A stretch of DNA of 64,000 bases, from assembly GCA_914767715.1 (NCBI GenBank), contig OU612067.1, forward strand, positions 10,292,001 through 10,356,000, in the 5' to 3' direction. Shown in pieces: positions 13,038 to 24,928 of the stretch. The position numbers were made by a program, and so were the translations under genes. Each line of letters opens with the position of its first letter. Position 1 is the first letter of the stretch. Below the pieces are notes generated by a model, which made no database searches, had not been told where the DNA came from, and saw only the letters and a program-made list of their open reading frames with translations. The DNA is from Membranipora membranacea (Eukaryota > Bryozoa > Gymnolaemata > Cheilostomatida > Membraniporidae).

Positions 13038-16000
13038 CTAACTACTATACAGCTCACTATTCACCATCTCTGTAACTCCAGGATCAATCTGTGTCTTTAA
13101 AGTTTTTGTTGTCACAAGCACTGAAGAGTAGTCCTCTTGAAGCGTCCTTTCGTCTTCAGCTCTGAAATTTGTTTGGGAGAACAGAGTTATCTCATCATTT
13201 TACAGTCTAGTTGTATGAATTTCCTGATCAGTCTCAGAACAGATTTTATGTCAATGTTCATTGATTTGCCTTCAAGTGACCAAAGCAAGAAAATAACCGA
13301 TTCAAGTCCTATCTAAATGATGCTGGATAACTTTAGTACACCTGACTAGTTTTTCAAACACGGATAATTATCCCATGTATAAATTTGCTATGTGACCACT
13401 TCTACTGTCTAAGCTCTGTAAGTGAGATTACCTATGAAAGGACTCAAAGTTGGCATAATCTTCAGCGGTAGAGTCAGCCAGCTGATATTCAACTTCATAG
13501 CCTGTTACCTTGCTCTGAGCGTGAACACTTCCCATGGTTGTATTAGGAGTCACCTCCTCCGCTAGTGCGTACTCAGGGTTATCTGTCCCTGCATCATCAG
13601 CTAAGTGATAAATATCAGCTGTAGCCACTTGCTCAGCCATGTTGTTGTCTATCTCACCAGCACCTGTCTCTTTACCTTTCTGTGAGGTTCCTGCTCTGTA
13701 GTTAGATGCTTTGTTGTTGTCTAACCCTGCTATGTCAGACATGGAGTAATAATTCTCTGCTTCTGTCAAAAACAAAATACCTCAAGTCAAGAGGCTTTGA
13801 AAACCAAAACAAGTCAACTAAATACGGTATTAGAGCTGCTCGTAAGTATTGTGCAAAACCATGGGCAAAAAAAAGGGACATGAAAAGTTCTTATCTGACA
13901 GTAGTGAATTCAATATATCATCCGTCCCTAGGTATACTTGAATACTATAGTTATGTAAAATGCTCCGAAAATTATTTGATGGTGTGCTCATAAAACCGAT
14001 TATGAAGCAAACGTACCTGAATCCTCAGGTAATGCGGACATACGAATTTGAAGTGTGACTTGAGCCAATTGGTTTGTGTATCCAACTGTTGGTTCGCTTT
14101 CTCTCTCATCCAGCTTAGTTCTGAAGTGATGAATTTTTAGAAATTAGATTGAGTCAGCCTGAACCACTGTTTTCGTGTAGTTTTCTAACACAAGTCGAAA
14201 ATATTGTGTATAAATCACACAGTGAACCCTATTTAGCGGCCTCTAGTTTCATGATACCAATGATTTTCTCTGTGGAAAGTGTGACTCACTTAGCTTGTCC
14301 GCGACGGCGTCTCATAAGCACTAGTACTGCTATAATGATACTGATCAGAATGACGGGTGCTGATACACCAATACCAGCTCCTAAAGCCACAGAGTTAGCT
14401 TGTCCCTGTATTTGATTATCACTGGTGGTTTGATTTTTTGCTGCAATGATAAGAATCAAGAAAGTAAAAAAGAGTCTGAAATCAGGAAATCCCATAGAAA
14501 TCCCAGGAAATGAGCTAGGTGAGAACCACCATAAGCTGCCACGACAGGAACCTTCAATAATTCATACAATATTCTCTTTTTGTCCAGCATTTGTGTACAA
14601 CGATTTGCTAACGGCTCACAATTGTTCTTGTTACTTACATGTGATATCTGATTTTGTACCTTTTGTGTCAGTTGTCTTAGTGATGGGCACTGCATATTTT
14701 ATTGATCTTGCGTCTGTAGATGATCTACCAGTAGTACTTTCAGGTACAGGGTTTTTTGTGCTACTTATTTCAGCTGCAGCCTGTGTTGATATTGTTACTA
14801 TTGTTGATGGAAACGTTGAAGTTTTAGTTCTGACAGTGGCAGAAGATATGTGTGTGGTGGTTGTTGCTGGAACAGGCTCTGATACTATATTAGAGAAAAC
14901 AGACTGAATGGTCAGTGAGAATTTAAGTTTTGAGCTTTAGTAAGATTTGTAACCACTATAATCGATCTTCACCTTTCTCTTTTTTTCATTTTGCGCCTGT
15001 GGTGTAATCTATTCTTTGCAAAATCACATCAGGAAAATTTTTCTTAGAAGCAGTTGTTACAATGTGTAAGAGCATTAAAAAAGCGGCATTGATGAATTGT
15101 CAATCATATTGTCTTGCTCATAGCCTCACCAACCTTTGTCTTGCACAAAGCCTCACCAACCTTTATACTGAAAGTAGAATCCAGATTCAACCGTCGGGTT
15201 CTCATTGGTTATAAAGCTGAAGGTAAGCGTGGTATTTGAAACTGAGTAGCTGTACCATAAACCTATAACTGGTCTGCTAGCAGGGTCATTGCACAGACTT
15301 GTAACAGTGTCATTGCTAATTCCTGTCAATTGCAAGAAGTCATAGTTGCAACCTGGGTACCATGGGCGGTAATGCAAATCAAACACCAGGAACTTAACCT
15401 GCACTGTCTGCTGAGGCTGTAATCCTGTGATGGTCAGAGATGAGTTGATGTTCGCTGTGTATTCTTCAGGAAAATTTGCATGGCTGATGACATATCCCTG
15501 CTTGTTACTCGTTTCTTCGGGTGCATTTAGCTGAGGATTTAGGATCGCAATAGAGTCTGAAACAAATTTGCAATTTAGCTGTTGTAGATGTCATTAAGTG
15601 ATACACTGAAATCATTGAATAAAATAAGATTTCACTCAGTGAGAATTTTTTATCGATTATCAATATAAAAACCGATACACAGTAGTAACTGTATATGGGG
15701 TTTTACATTGATTAGTGATAATCAATTTTTAACCTTCATCATCTGAATTAGCACCAGCTTCAAGTTTAAAAACAACACCTGGAAGAATTTAACATTATGG
15801 ATAAGACTAACCTAGAACATTGAAGCATGACGACAATCCCCTTGTTCCTGCAGCTGCTTGCCATATGTTGTCGTAACAGTAAATTGTATCGGTTACAAGT
15901 GTATATCCAAAATGACAGGTTGCGTTTAGTATGACATTGCTGCTATTCTCATTATCAACAGCTTCTAAGTCTGTGTAAACCCGTCGTAGTCTATCCAAAT

Positions 16001-19000
16001 CACAGGTGACAGACATTTCTGAAATGATAGAAAAATAATATAAATGTGAAAATACAAAACTTATTGTAGCTGTCCCTTAAGATCTCTGGCTTAAACATTT
16101 CATATCCCATATGTAGAGAAAAGAAAATTGTTGTCTACTAAAGGTTTTTGCTTCTCTTCCAACATTCTTTGTATTAAAAAAGAAACTCATTTAATAATCA
16201 ATATTATCAGGTAACATGAAATGATTCTGTCCACCACTAAGGCAAAGTTAATTTTGGACTAAGACCTACATTGCCAGTATGTACATTTGATAGGCCACCC
16301 TGTTATTGACTCTGGCAAGTAAAAAAGGAACAGCACTCCGGCCGTGGGTATAAAATAAATTCGGCAAATTTTCATTAGCTTGTCCGCTGTTAAGATTCTA
16401 ACAATGACTTGGTTATAATATGCATTTGTTTGTGATGAATTCTGCATTAGACTACATCTTATATTGTATGGTAAATACCCTGCTGAAAACAAAGTTAATT
16501 CAGGGTGGCATTTATTGTCGCTATTGGTTGATACTGGGTGAAACCAACCAATTGCTTTACCCACAATGAAAAAAATACTGCAAATAGAAACTGGTAGCTA
16601 CCAGATACTCAGAAAACTAAGTTTTGTCTTCAACCGTCTTCCATAATCTATGATACCAATGAGTTTGAGTTGATGACCCAAACTGTTCAACAAGTGATCA
16701 TGGCACAATTCATACCAGCCAAAATTGCAACGTAGTTCCACAAGTAGCACATAGAAAATTGTACCATCAAATCTAGCCTTGTGCCAGTTTGCCTTTGGTT
16801 TGTAGCCAATTATATTTACCAGAGAAATCGTAGGTAAACATGAATCCAGTATCAACTGTGCTTCCATCTGAATAAAACCTCAGTAATAGATCGCCTCCAA
16901 CTAAGTACAGTTTGACTGTTGTCCCTGTGGTTAAATCTTTTGCACAGTACTTTGCTTTGCTATTAACCTGGAGGTAATCTTGACATCTATCCGAAAGCCT
17001 AGTTTGAAGGCTAAAGTCTAAAACTTCAAAATTCATTAATAATATGCCATCTACTTGTATTCTCAGCGTACTGTACATATTTTGAGGATAGTTCTCTTGT
17101 TGATATCCTCTATGACTGATTATAGTTCCTGTCTGATGTGTAATATTCTGATCTTTACCTTCCAACATGACATATACACCACTCTCTGCTTCTGATGTAT
17201 CTGAATAAGGAGGTTATCACTTGTTATTTCTTTAGCATAGCATAGACAAAGCTGAAAGCTACCATACAGTATATAATACAGTGAAGAAAGCTCTGACAAA
17301 ATGGGCAGCCAACATCAATAAGATATAAATCCGATTCTATAGTCAGGCATCTAATTTGGTTAGAAATCAAAAGGGGGGGGGGGGGGGGGTTAAAAGTTGC
17401 TCTTACATTACATTGAAGCAAATAATTAAATTTATTTTAAATTTTGTTATGAGATGTTATGGACCTAAGTATTAAGTGGCATATCTGTGTATGTTTCTGT
17501 CTTGGTACACATTTTAGTGACTTTGTGATGCAGAAAAATAAAATCATGACTCTACTTTTATAAAAACGTAGAACTTTACATGAAAGTAGAAATGATCCAA
17601 CAAGTTGAGGGAATGCGCTATTTCAAATTAGTGTAAAAATTGTCTTATTTGGAGAAGTCCGAACCTTAAATCAAAGAATTTTTTCAGATTCATCACCTAA
17701 TCTTTCAAATTAATAGGGTTTTACAAGCAGATGTACCTAAAAATTATTTAAGATTCCATTTTTTCAACAAAACTATATACCTATGCGTTTTCAATGGACC
17801 ATATTCTGTATCAGAACAAAACTTCTTACTTTGATGAACTTTTTTTCATCATAAGACCATTTCAGCTCCACTTTCCATGTTTGCTTGAGCGTTAGACAAG
17901 TCATGTGGCCATGGTTTTCGGTTGATTGGTTTATGGAAAACCTAAATTGTTGCCGCAGCCTACTACTTGAGAATACCAGAATGGTGTGAGGGCATCTCTG
18001 AAATAGGTTAAGCTCAAAGGACAGTGTATTAGTTTTCAAGCCTTATTTACCCTTAGGCCTGTCAAAGGGACTCAAGTTAATGTCATTGGAGAATCTGAAG
18101 AATTTTCCCAAAATGGTATCATAGCCCCCCCCCCCTTTCCTGAGACTCTCTTGTTACAGCTATTGTCTTAGAGAAACATGTGTCATTCAACTTCTCTGCA
18201 AATTGAATTTTCAAAGCAATATACACATGTTTTCATGCCTGTATGCTTCCTCACCGGAACAAGATATCCATTGATTGCCATATGGTTTCAACAGGTATGT
18301 TGTCGCACACCAAAAGTATTCTGCACCTTCCTTGGTGCATGTCTGATACTGCTCTCCATTGTACCAGAAGGGTAAAACACAAAGCTCATCATCTTCGTCA
18401 TTCTCACCTAATTTTAATATGAACAAGAAATTAAACAAAACAAACGGTCCATTATTGCATGATTAGCTTGAGGTAACGCCTCGCCAAATTTTTTTTGGGT
18501 TTTCTCAATCCACATGGTCGAAGAAGTCTTAGCCAAAAATTTGACGACGTTATGCCAGTCAATACATAAAGACTACCCTTATATCATGCAGCAAAAATAC
18601 AAATAATGTTCCACATTTGATTTGACTTGAAAATAACGGTATTCAAATTCAGATACTGATAGCTAAACCATCAGTTGATAATGCTATAAAGAAAGTGAGC
18701 TGTTTTAATTGATGTCCTAAGTGGACAAATGGGATTACTCTAGTGCCCTCAATAGTCCAGTGCTGACCAGTATTGTTGAAAAAATTGATGAGCCAGAATT
18801 TTCTTTGCCTTAACTATCCAAAATAATGTCAAAAATGCACATTGAATTGACAAATTTGTAAATTTGGATAGACTCACAACTTAAATGCAATAGCGCACAT
18901 TGTTTTATACACTATTATTTTGTGACATTGAGAACAAGCTTTCTTGAGCTGTTATTGTATAATCTACAAATATGTCTTCAAGGGGTCTTTCAATTAGAAA

Positions 19001-20204
19001 CAGCAAAAATCGCAATCTGATCGCTCACTCACCCCTACACTTGTTTTAAACGATACTGCTATTGCTTTTAGTGATAAAGTTAAATATCTTGGTGTATTAG
19101 TTGACGATAAGCTGCGTTTTAATGATCATGTGCATGGTATAGTTTCAACCGCCTCTCAAAGGATGTATGTAGTCAGGAATTTTGTATTTTTAAGCTCTAA
19201 ATCACTATCAAATATGCTTTTTAAAAGTTTTATTGTATCACGAATCTCCTATTGCTTACCCATTATTTTTAAAAGCTTGTATGCTGCTGACAAGCAACGC
19301 CTGTGTAAAATTTTCAAGGACGCTATTAAGTTAGGCATTGAACATCCCGATATTTATACCATGATGGACAATCAGACACGAACACTGGCCTTACGCTATA
19401 TTCACGATGAGGATCATTTCATCAATGATTTGTTGAGTAAATGTCCATCTGGCAGATACCGTACAGTAAAACATAGAAGCTCACTGGGGAGAGACTGTTT
19501 TCTGCGTCATATCACTCTTATTTTAAACGAAATACTTTTTTAGACAGAGATTTGATTTTTTATTCCAAGTGTCTTCGCTTTTTCTTGCTGATTCAAAGTG
19601 CCAGCAATTACACTGTATTTCGCGACTCATTTTTTCTTTTAATAATGCTGTCAGTGATAGTAATAAAATCCATCCATCCATCCATCAGTGAGTGAGTAAT
19701 ATCTGCTAGGGGTCTCGCTTTCAGATCACTCAGTCACTTGATTGAACTATATACATTCTGAGTGAGTGATCTGGGAGTGATTTTGTATAATTGAAAAACC
19801 AAGTGAGTGATAATTTTGAGCGATGTGATAGTGATAACTTGCTTTAGTAAAGGATCGCTCTTCCTAATTGAAAGACCCCTCCCTGGGTAATTGCCAACTT
19901 TTATATGCTGGTAACATGTGAGGTCGCTGATATTACCTTCCAAGTCTAGTCTTTGGCCCCGCCCCAGTGAGCAATTAAGAAACAATTTTCAGGCCCTTAC
20001 CCTTCAACAACCCATTTATATGTGGTAACTGATAATCCTAAAGTGCTGCGGATGTGAAAATATCACATTATGCACTTCATTTGACAAAAACAGGGTGTAC
20101 ACTTATACCTTAGTCTCAGATATAGCAGACTCACCTGTGATCAGCCCCTGACAGCTTGCTATTCCAAAGACAAGCACGAAGAAACCCTTCATCTCATCTC
20201 TCAT
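13038..20204 (-). CDS. Receptor A: FN2-CUB-sushi-CUB single-pass receptor
   Basis: Ten-exon model, 720 aa, every splice phase consistent. Exons (minus): 20204-20135, 18407-18255, 17200-16820, 16018-15812, 15556-15161, 14884-14639, 14440-14290, 14120-14017, 13762-13432, 13161-13038. Exon 1 encodes a signal peptide (GFFVLVFGIASC). Then come FN2 (four Cys, CVLPFWYNG, residues 24-74), CUB1 (75-201), a four-Cys sushi-like module (202-270), CUB2 (271-402), a Thr/Ser-rich stalk (403-484) and a TM helix (VILISIIIAVLVLM, then RRRRG). The cytoplasmic tail (about 185 residues) repeats Y-x-L-A-[DE] three times (IYHLADD, EYALAEE, EYQLADS) and has DNPEY, an NPxY motif. Each CUB shows one cysteine pair. All ectodomain exons are phase 1-1. 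Met5 is an alternative start. Likely a plasma-membrane recognition receptor; ligand unknown. It shares FN2, CUB, stalk and TM exons with C and D, but only A has the sushi exon. Confidence 0.85.
17373..17389. repeat. G17 homopolymer in an intron of receptor A
   Basis: A run of 17 G in the FN2-CUB1 intron. A C11 run lies at 18125-18135 in the same intron, so the intron carries a complementary G-run/C-run pair about 740 bp apart. Confidence 0.85.
18981..19880. mobile_element. Inverted-repeat-bounded element in receptor A intron 1
   Basis: A 17-base sequence at 18981-18997 (AGGGGTCTTTCAATTAG) recurs as an exact inverted copy at 19864-19880. Just inside, GATCGCTCACTCAC-like and GTGAGTGAT-like stretches also face each other. 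This is the form of a small non-autonomous DNA transposon. No clear target-site duplication was seen. A LINE fragment lies inside it. Confidence 0.5.
19020..19687 (+). mobile_element. LINE fragment (RT C-terminal end) with (CATC)n tail
   Basis: A plus-strand frame from about 19,025 to the stop at 19,543 reads as the thumb and C-terminal end of a LINE reverse transcriptase: KVKYLGVLVDDKLRFNDHV, then SRISYCLPIIF and a terminal domain. The active site is missing, so the copy is 5'-truncated. It ends after AATAAAATC with four to five CATC units (19670-19687), typical of LINE 3' tails made of simple repeats. It sits inside the inverted-repeat element and in antisense orientation within an intron of receptor A. 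Confidence 0.7.
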
Positions 20205-21824
20205 GAACAAGTTCTACCAAATTTTCACTTTGTGTACAGGGTGATTCCTGCTCTTCTATTTACAATGCATCATAATAGTTGACTGCTGCATTATTGATCT
20301 TTCTAACAAGTAGACTGAGTAGGAAAAATGTCATACTGTTTTTGATTAATACACTTGCTAAACTATCATATCAATCATATGCCTGCTTTGTTCCTTTCTG
20401 CTTCATCGATAAAAACCTATGGGCTAAAATAAATGTTGTAATATCGACCCACTATGAATAATTCATATGGTCTTTACAAATTATAATGCTGATTGATTAA
20501 TTGTATTGACAGAAGACTTTTTGCGTAGTGTTTGAACAATTATAATTGGATAATTGTTTTGAAATGAAATTGAATCACAACAAAGGAAGTCATGTGTTTA
20601 ATTGATTGATATCACTATAGCGGTAATAGCTAATAATACTGCTTGTATAACTTTGTGGTCAAGGAACTGGATGCAATAAAGTCAGCTTTGTTTTCCAGAT
20701 TTGAGAGCATTGTTGAATAAACAAATGCTTTGCCTACACAAAGTATTGATGTGAAAATTGAGTACAGGCTATGGCCATCATAATTAGTTTGGAGCATATG
20801 ATTATGGGTATGACACAAAGTGTGCATGAAGTCAGCCAAAGCTAGGGGATATTCTAATTGCGGAATAATGCATGATGTTTCAATCAATTGACTTAGCATT
20901 TGTCTGCGACTCTGCATGCTTTTCATCTAAAAAGAATAGACCAAAATGTTTGATAGTCCATTTGCCAATAACATCTCACAGATTCTCAAGTGTGGCCAAG
21001 TCCTGTCAGCTAATTGATGCACACATTCTATAAGTGATTTTAGGTTTATGACCTTCATTCTAAAAGCAAGTGCTCTTATTGAACCCAGGAACTGAATAGC
21101 TATCTGTGATTGATCAACTAATTAGGCTGTCATCTCGTGTCCTTTATTAGCTTATATCCCTTGAATTAAACTTCTGAAAAATTATTACATCACGTTCATC
21201 CCTAGGGGTCTCACCATAATCAAGATAAAATGGAACAAAAGTTGAATAAATTTTTCCTGCACCATCCATCTTACTTCCTTGATGGTAGGTATGAGTCACA
21301 TACCAAGGAAGTGAACAGTATCCCTCACTGGGTGGTAAATTAATTATTTAGGCATGCTGGTGAGTACAAATGAATACATGTGAGGTTGTTGTTTATTTCG
21401 GCAAAAGTATAGCTTAATATAAATACTTGCTATGCAATTACCCTGTCTTTATTTCCTCGGGACTAGTGGTTGGGTGTCGATGTAAAAATTAGGTATTGAG
21501 GTAACTGAAAATATGAATCAATATCCTGACTCTGTCAGAAACCTCGACTTCAAAATCAAGGGGGACAACTCCGTCCAGCAAACAATGGGGATGAGTTATC
21601 CTCTCTCATCAATTGAGAGGATAAATTCTAGCATTAAAGAAACAGAATGTATCGCAGCATCTCAAAAAGCAAAAGTGATCAGTATTCTATTGCATTTTGT
21701 GGTCAAGTCAATAGAATGGTGTGCATGTGTTCGGAGCCAAACATTCTGAGCAGGATTTTCAATATAGGCTATAAGAATATTTAAAACATGAATATATTTT
21801 CAAAGTTTTAAGGTAACAGTTTTA
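20205..21824. other. Non-coding, upstream of receptor A
   Basis: Presumably holds the promoter of receptor A (transcribed leftward). No motif stands out. A 98-codon minus frame at 20926-20630 has no recognisable domain. Confidence 0.35.
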
Positions 21825-23268
21825 AGTGTCACAGTCTCAGAAAGCAGGGATAAGTCGCATTTCTACTATTGTTTATATTAGAGGTTTAAGTTAGAAAACT
21901 TATTCTTGATTTTAGTTTTCTCATTTTGAGAAAACCATCTATTAGGACCAATAAGATGCTCTTTCAGAATCTGCAATCAGATTGGCTGAAAAATAAATAT
22001 AAGGCCCTCTAACATTGGTTTAAAGTCGTCGCTAGGAACACAAAAATGGCGACCGGCAGTGAAAGCTCAACCACTTTGTTTGATGGAAGAGATGTTCTTG
22101 GGGTTATAAATGAGAATTTTGGTGATGAAACAAGTGACTATGCTAGTAGCAGTGACTATGAAGGTGATGTGATTGAATTTGAGCAAGCAGAATTATTGAG
22201 TATGGATAAATCCAAGCCCAACTGAATCATTTAGCAACAAGAAGAAGCTGGGATATTCTTGGAACTTTCTTACATGAGGCAGAAGGAGATTATGGTGTAG
22301 ATAGCTCTTTAAAACCATACCATCTCAACTTATGCTTGTGTTCTTGTAAGAAGGGGCTTAACAACATCAGATGTATCGGCTCAGTTCACTCCTGAACAAA
22401 TTTCCCACTGCAGATTTTCCTCAGATGCCATACAATACATGATGATTCTTGCCAAAGATGGAATGGGCTCTGTCATCCAGACAGTCAGTGTGTGTGTTCC
22501 AACATGAAAACCCAGGGAGACAGAGTGAAATGTAGGATTGGTATCTCCATACTTAAGGATAATAGAAAGTTAGAGAAGCTGTGAATCATTACAGAACACT
22601 ACCAAAGCTGTACTACCATGATGAGAAAATTGATGAGGCAATTGCTTTAGATCAGCTATGAACAGACAATCACTTCCTCTGACTCATGACTACTATCATC
22701 AAGGAGTCACTCCTTGCTAACATGTTGGAACAGCAAAGCCTTGATGACATAGATCATAGTATCTCTTACAAAAAATTGTATGCGTAAGTTTAAAATCAGC
22801 TTGGTCTATAACTTCTAAAATAGGTTTTCGTTGCTGCCTGTGGGGTGGGTCACAAATTCATTGAGCCGAGAACTCACCCAGCGTTACACGCGGTGCTGTT
22901 CAGGCAGCAGTAACTCTTATATGATCAGGGTTACAGAAAAATACAATACATATTCTTAAAGCTGACAATTTTTTGATTCTAAATTTCTAGTTTGTGTATA
23001 ACACTCTCGGGTGTGCGTTGTGAGGTGGTAAACAAACTGATGTCTTGATTGATAACAATGAAAACTTTGAAGCTCGTTTTCTCAGCTAGATCAAATGGAC
23101 GACATTGCCGACGGGCCCGCAGATTTTTTGCTCTAACTTCAAATTTATTTGAGCTACAGCCATGTTTCTTTTTTTGTTGAAAAGCTCATAAAATTCTGTT
23201 CAAGATGAAAGAAGAATCTCAATTTTTTCTATTTCCTACTTATCTCTGCTTTCTGAGACTGCGACACT
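21825..23268. mobile_element. Non-autonomous DNA transposon with 31-bp inverted repeats
   Basis: The left end (21825-21855, beginning AGTGTCACAGTCTCAGAAAG) and the inverted right end (23238-23268) match at 29 of 31 positions. The interior is about 1.4 kb. Near the left end a 59-codon plus-strand frame (22048-22227) starts MATGSESSTTLFDGRDVLG and is rich in acidic residues; later frames are broken. It looks like a decayed or internally rearranged cut-and-paste transposon. Target-site duplication and superfamily could not be decided. Confidence 0.65.
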
Positions 23269-23918
23269 CTAGTGAGAGAACTCTGTCACATATCCGGAGG
23301 TGTCTGCTTATGGGGATTGCACTGTAAAAGTAAACTGTATCACTTTGACGAGGATTTCAGTGTAAAGCTGGTAAAAGGTCCAACATTGTGAATCTGTGTA
23401 TATTTTTTTAAGTCATTGCTGAAGAACTCTGTTGTTTTTAGGAGCTGTGGGGCTTTTATGAGGCTAGCAGATATTAAACTTTTTTCATTATGACTCAGAC
23501 ACAAACTCTATATTAAACTTTTAGAATTGTCAAAATTAAAGAAAATACATTAATTGTGTTCTTTAATTTTTTGTCTCACTTATGTACTTCCTTCAGACTT
23601 GTTAGGAATCTTCACTGACTTGCCAATATCATTCTCATGTTAAGTTCTGTGCAAACAGCAGATATTCTTTTTTATGTCAAGTTATCAACCTGAAAGGCCT
23701 GTCAATATCCCCACCACAAAACAAAAAATGGTTGTCAAGACCTGCACCAGTTTTTACCAGCAAATTGTGATGTCATAAAAACAGCATTTGCATCATTTTC
23801 TCTTTGCAATTTCATAGGTATTGCAAGAATTTTGGTTTGGAATTTAAGTTGTACCCAGTATTCTATTGGGATTAGTAAAAAGTTTGTGTATCCTTTACTC
23901 CCATGACTGAAAACTCAC
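23269..23918. other. Non-coding between the transposon and relic E
   Basis: By analogy with receptor A the tail exons of relic E would lie here on the minus strand, but none was recognised. Confidence 0.35.
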
Positions 23919-24928
23919 TTAGCTTTATTCCGGCGTTGTTTGAGCACGATAAACACTGCCATGATAACTGCTATCATTATGACTAAAGCTGCTCTCAATG
24001 CCACAGAGTTATTCGGCGGCTGCATCTGACCATCCTTTTCTTCTGGATTTCCTTCTGAAAGAACAATATACTGCAATGTTTTTTTGTTGAGCAAAATAGG
24101 GAATCGTGAGTAAGCGGTAAATGGAAAAACAGTTTGGATCTACAATGAAAACATTCAATACTGCGTTGGCACTATCAGTTCTTCGATTAGCATATTGTAA
24201 TTTCTCCGTTGCAGATACCAGTCAAATTCTTAAAAATTGATCAGATACTTATGGAAAAAATGTGTTCACTGAGCAATAATTAGCCGATGAGTTTGTAATT
24301 CAGTTTTTAATCTATTTATAAGGAATCATGCTTTTCGAATCACCTGTAATTTTTGGCTTTGTAGACTTTGTGTCTGTTGATCTATGAGTGTAATCAGTTT
24401 TTAATGGCATGCTGGTCATGTGAGATGTTGTGGGTGCCGTCAGTGGCGTTGGAGGTGAATCATTATATTGTTTTTAAGTCTGATATCTTTCTGTTAATCC
24501 TCACATTACCTGTCAAATTTGTTGAAAGAATCATCACATTGATAATTTATCACCAGAAAGTGATTATCATTTTATTCAAAAAATCTGACAACTCAAACAA
24601 GGTAAAGTACTGAAGTAGAATCCAGGGGCAACAGTTGGAGAGTTACTCGTCTTGAATCTGAAGATAAGTTTAGAACTTAAGACTGTGTAGTTGTAACATA
24701 TGTGACGAGGGTAGTTACAGTAGTTTTAATCATGTGTGAAGCCAGTTATTTGCAGATAATCATAAATTCACAACCACGATTGCTTGATTGGTAATCCTGT
24801 GATAGTCAAAGATGAGTTGATGTTAGCTGTGTAATCCTCAGGGAAGGTTGAATGGCTGATTATATATCCTTCTTTGTTCTTTGTCTCCTGGGCATAGTTC
24901 AGTGAAGGCTGATATATTGCCAAAGCAT
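23919..24928 (-). pseudogene. Relic receptor E (CUB2, stalk, TM exons)
   Basis: Three minus-strand pieces in family order. A CUB2 relic (24928 to about 24,600) starts well with GYIISHSTFPEDYTANINSS, but loses the central VKFLVFDLYY segment, hits stops and lacks its donor. A Thr-rich stalk piece (about 24,460-24,344) ends KSTKPKITG at a weak GTGATT donor. A TM exon (24054-23919) is intact, with phases 1 and 2, and encodes NNSVALRAALVIMIAVIMAV followed by KQRR. No signal peptide, FN2, CUB1 or tail exon was found. It lies upstream of receptor A on the same strand, so it is a decayed neighbour copy. The intact TM exon could mean the decay is recent. Confidence 0.75.

Noticed and set aside
14446-14907. 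153-codon plus-strand open frame
   Set aside because: It overlaps, in antisense, the stalk exon of receptor A. The Thr/Ser codons read backwards give Val-rich protein, so the frame is a shadow.
20630-20926. 98-codon minus-strand frame upstream of receptor A
   Set aside because: No domain recognised and no phase-compatible splice site joining it to the signal-peptide exon of A.
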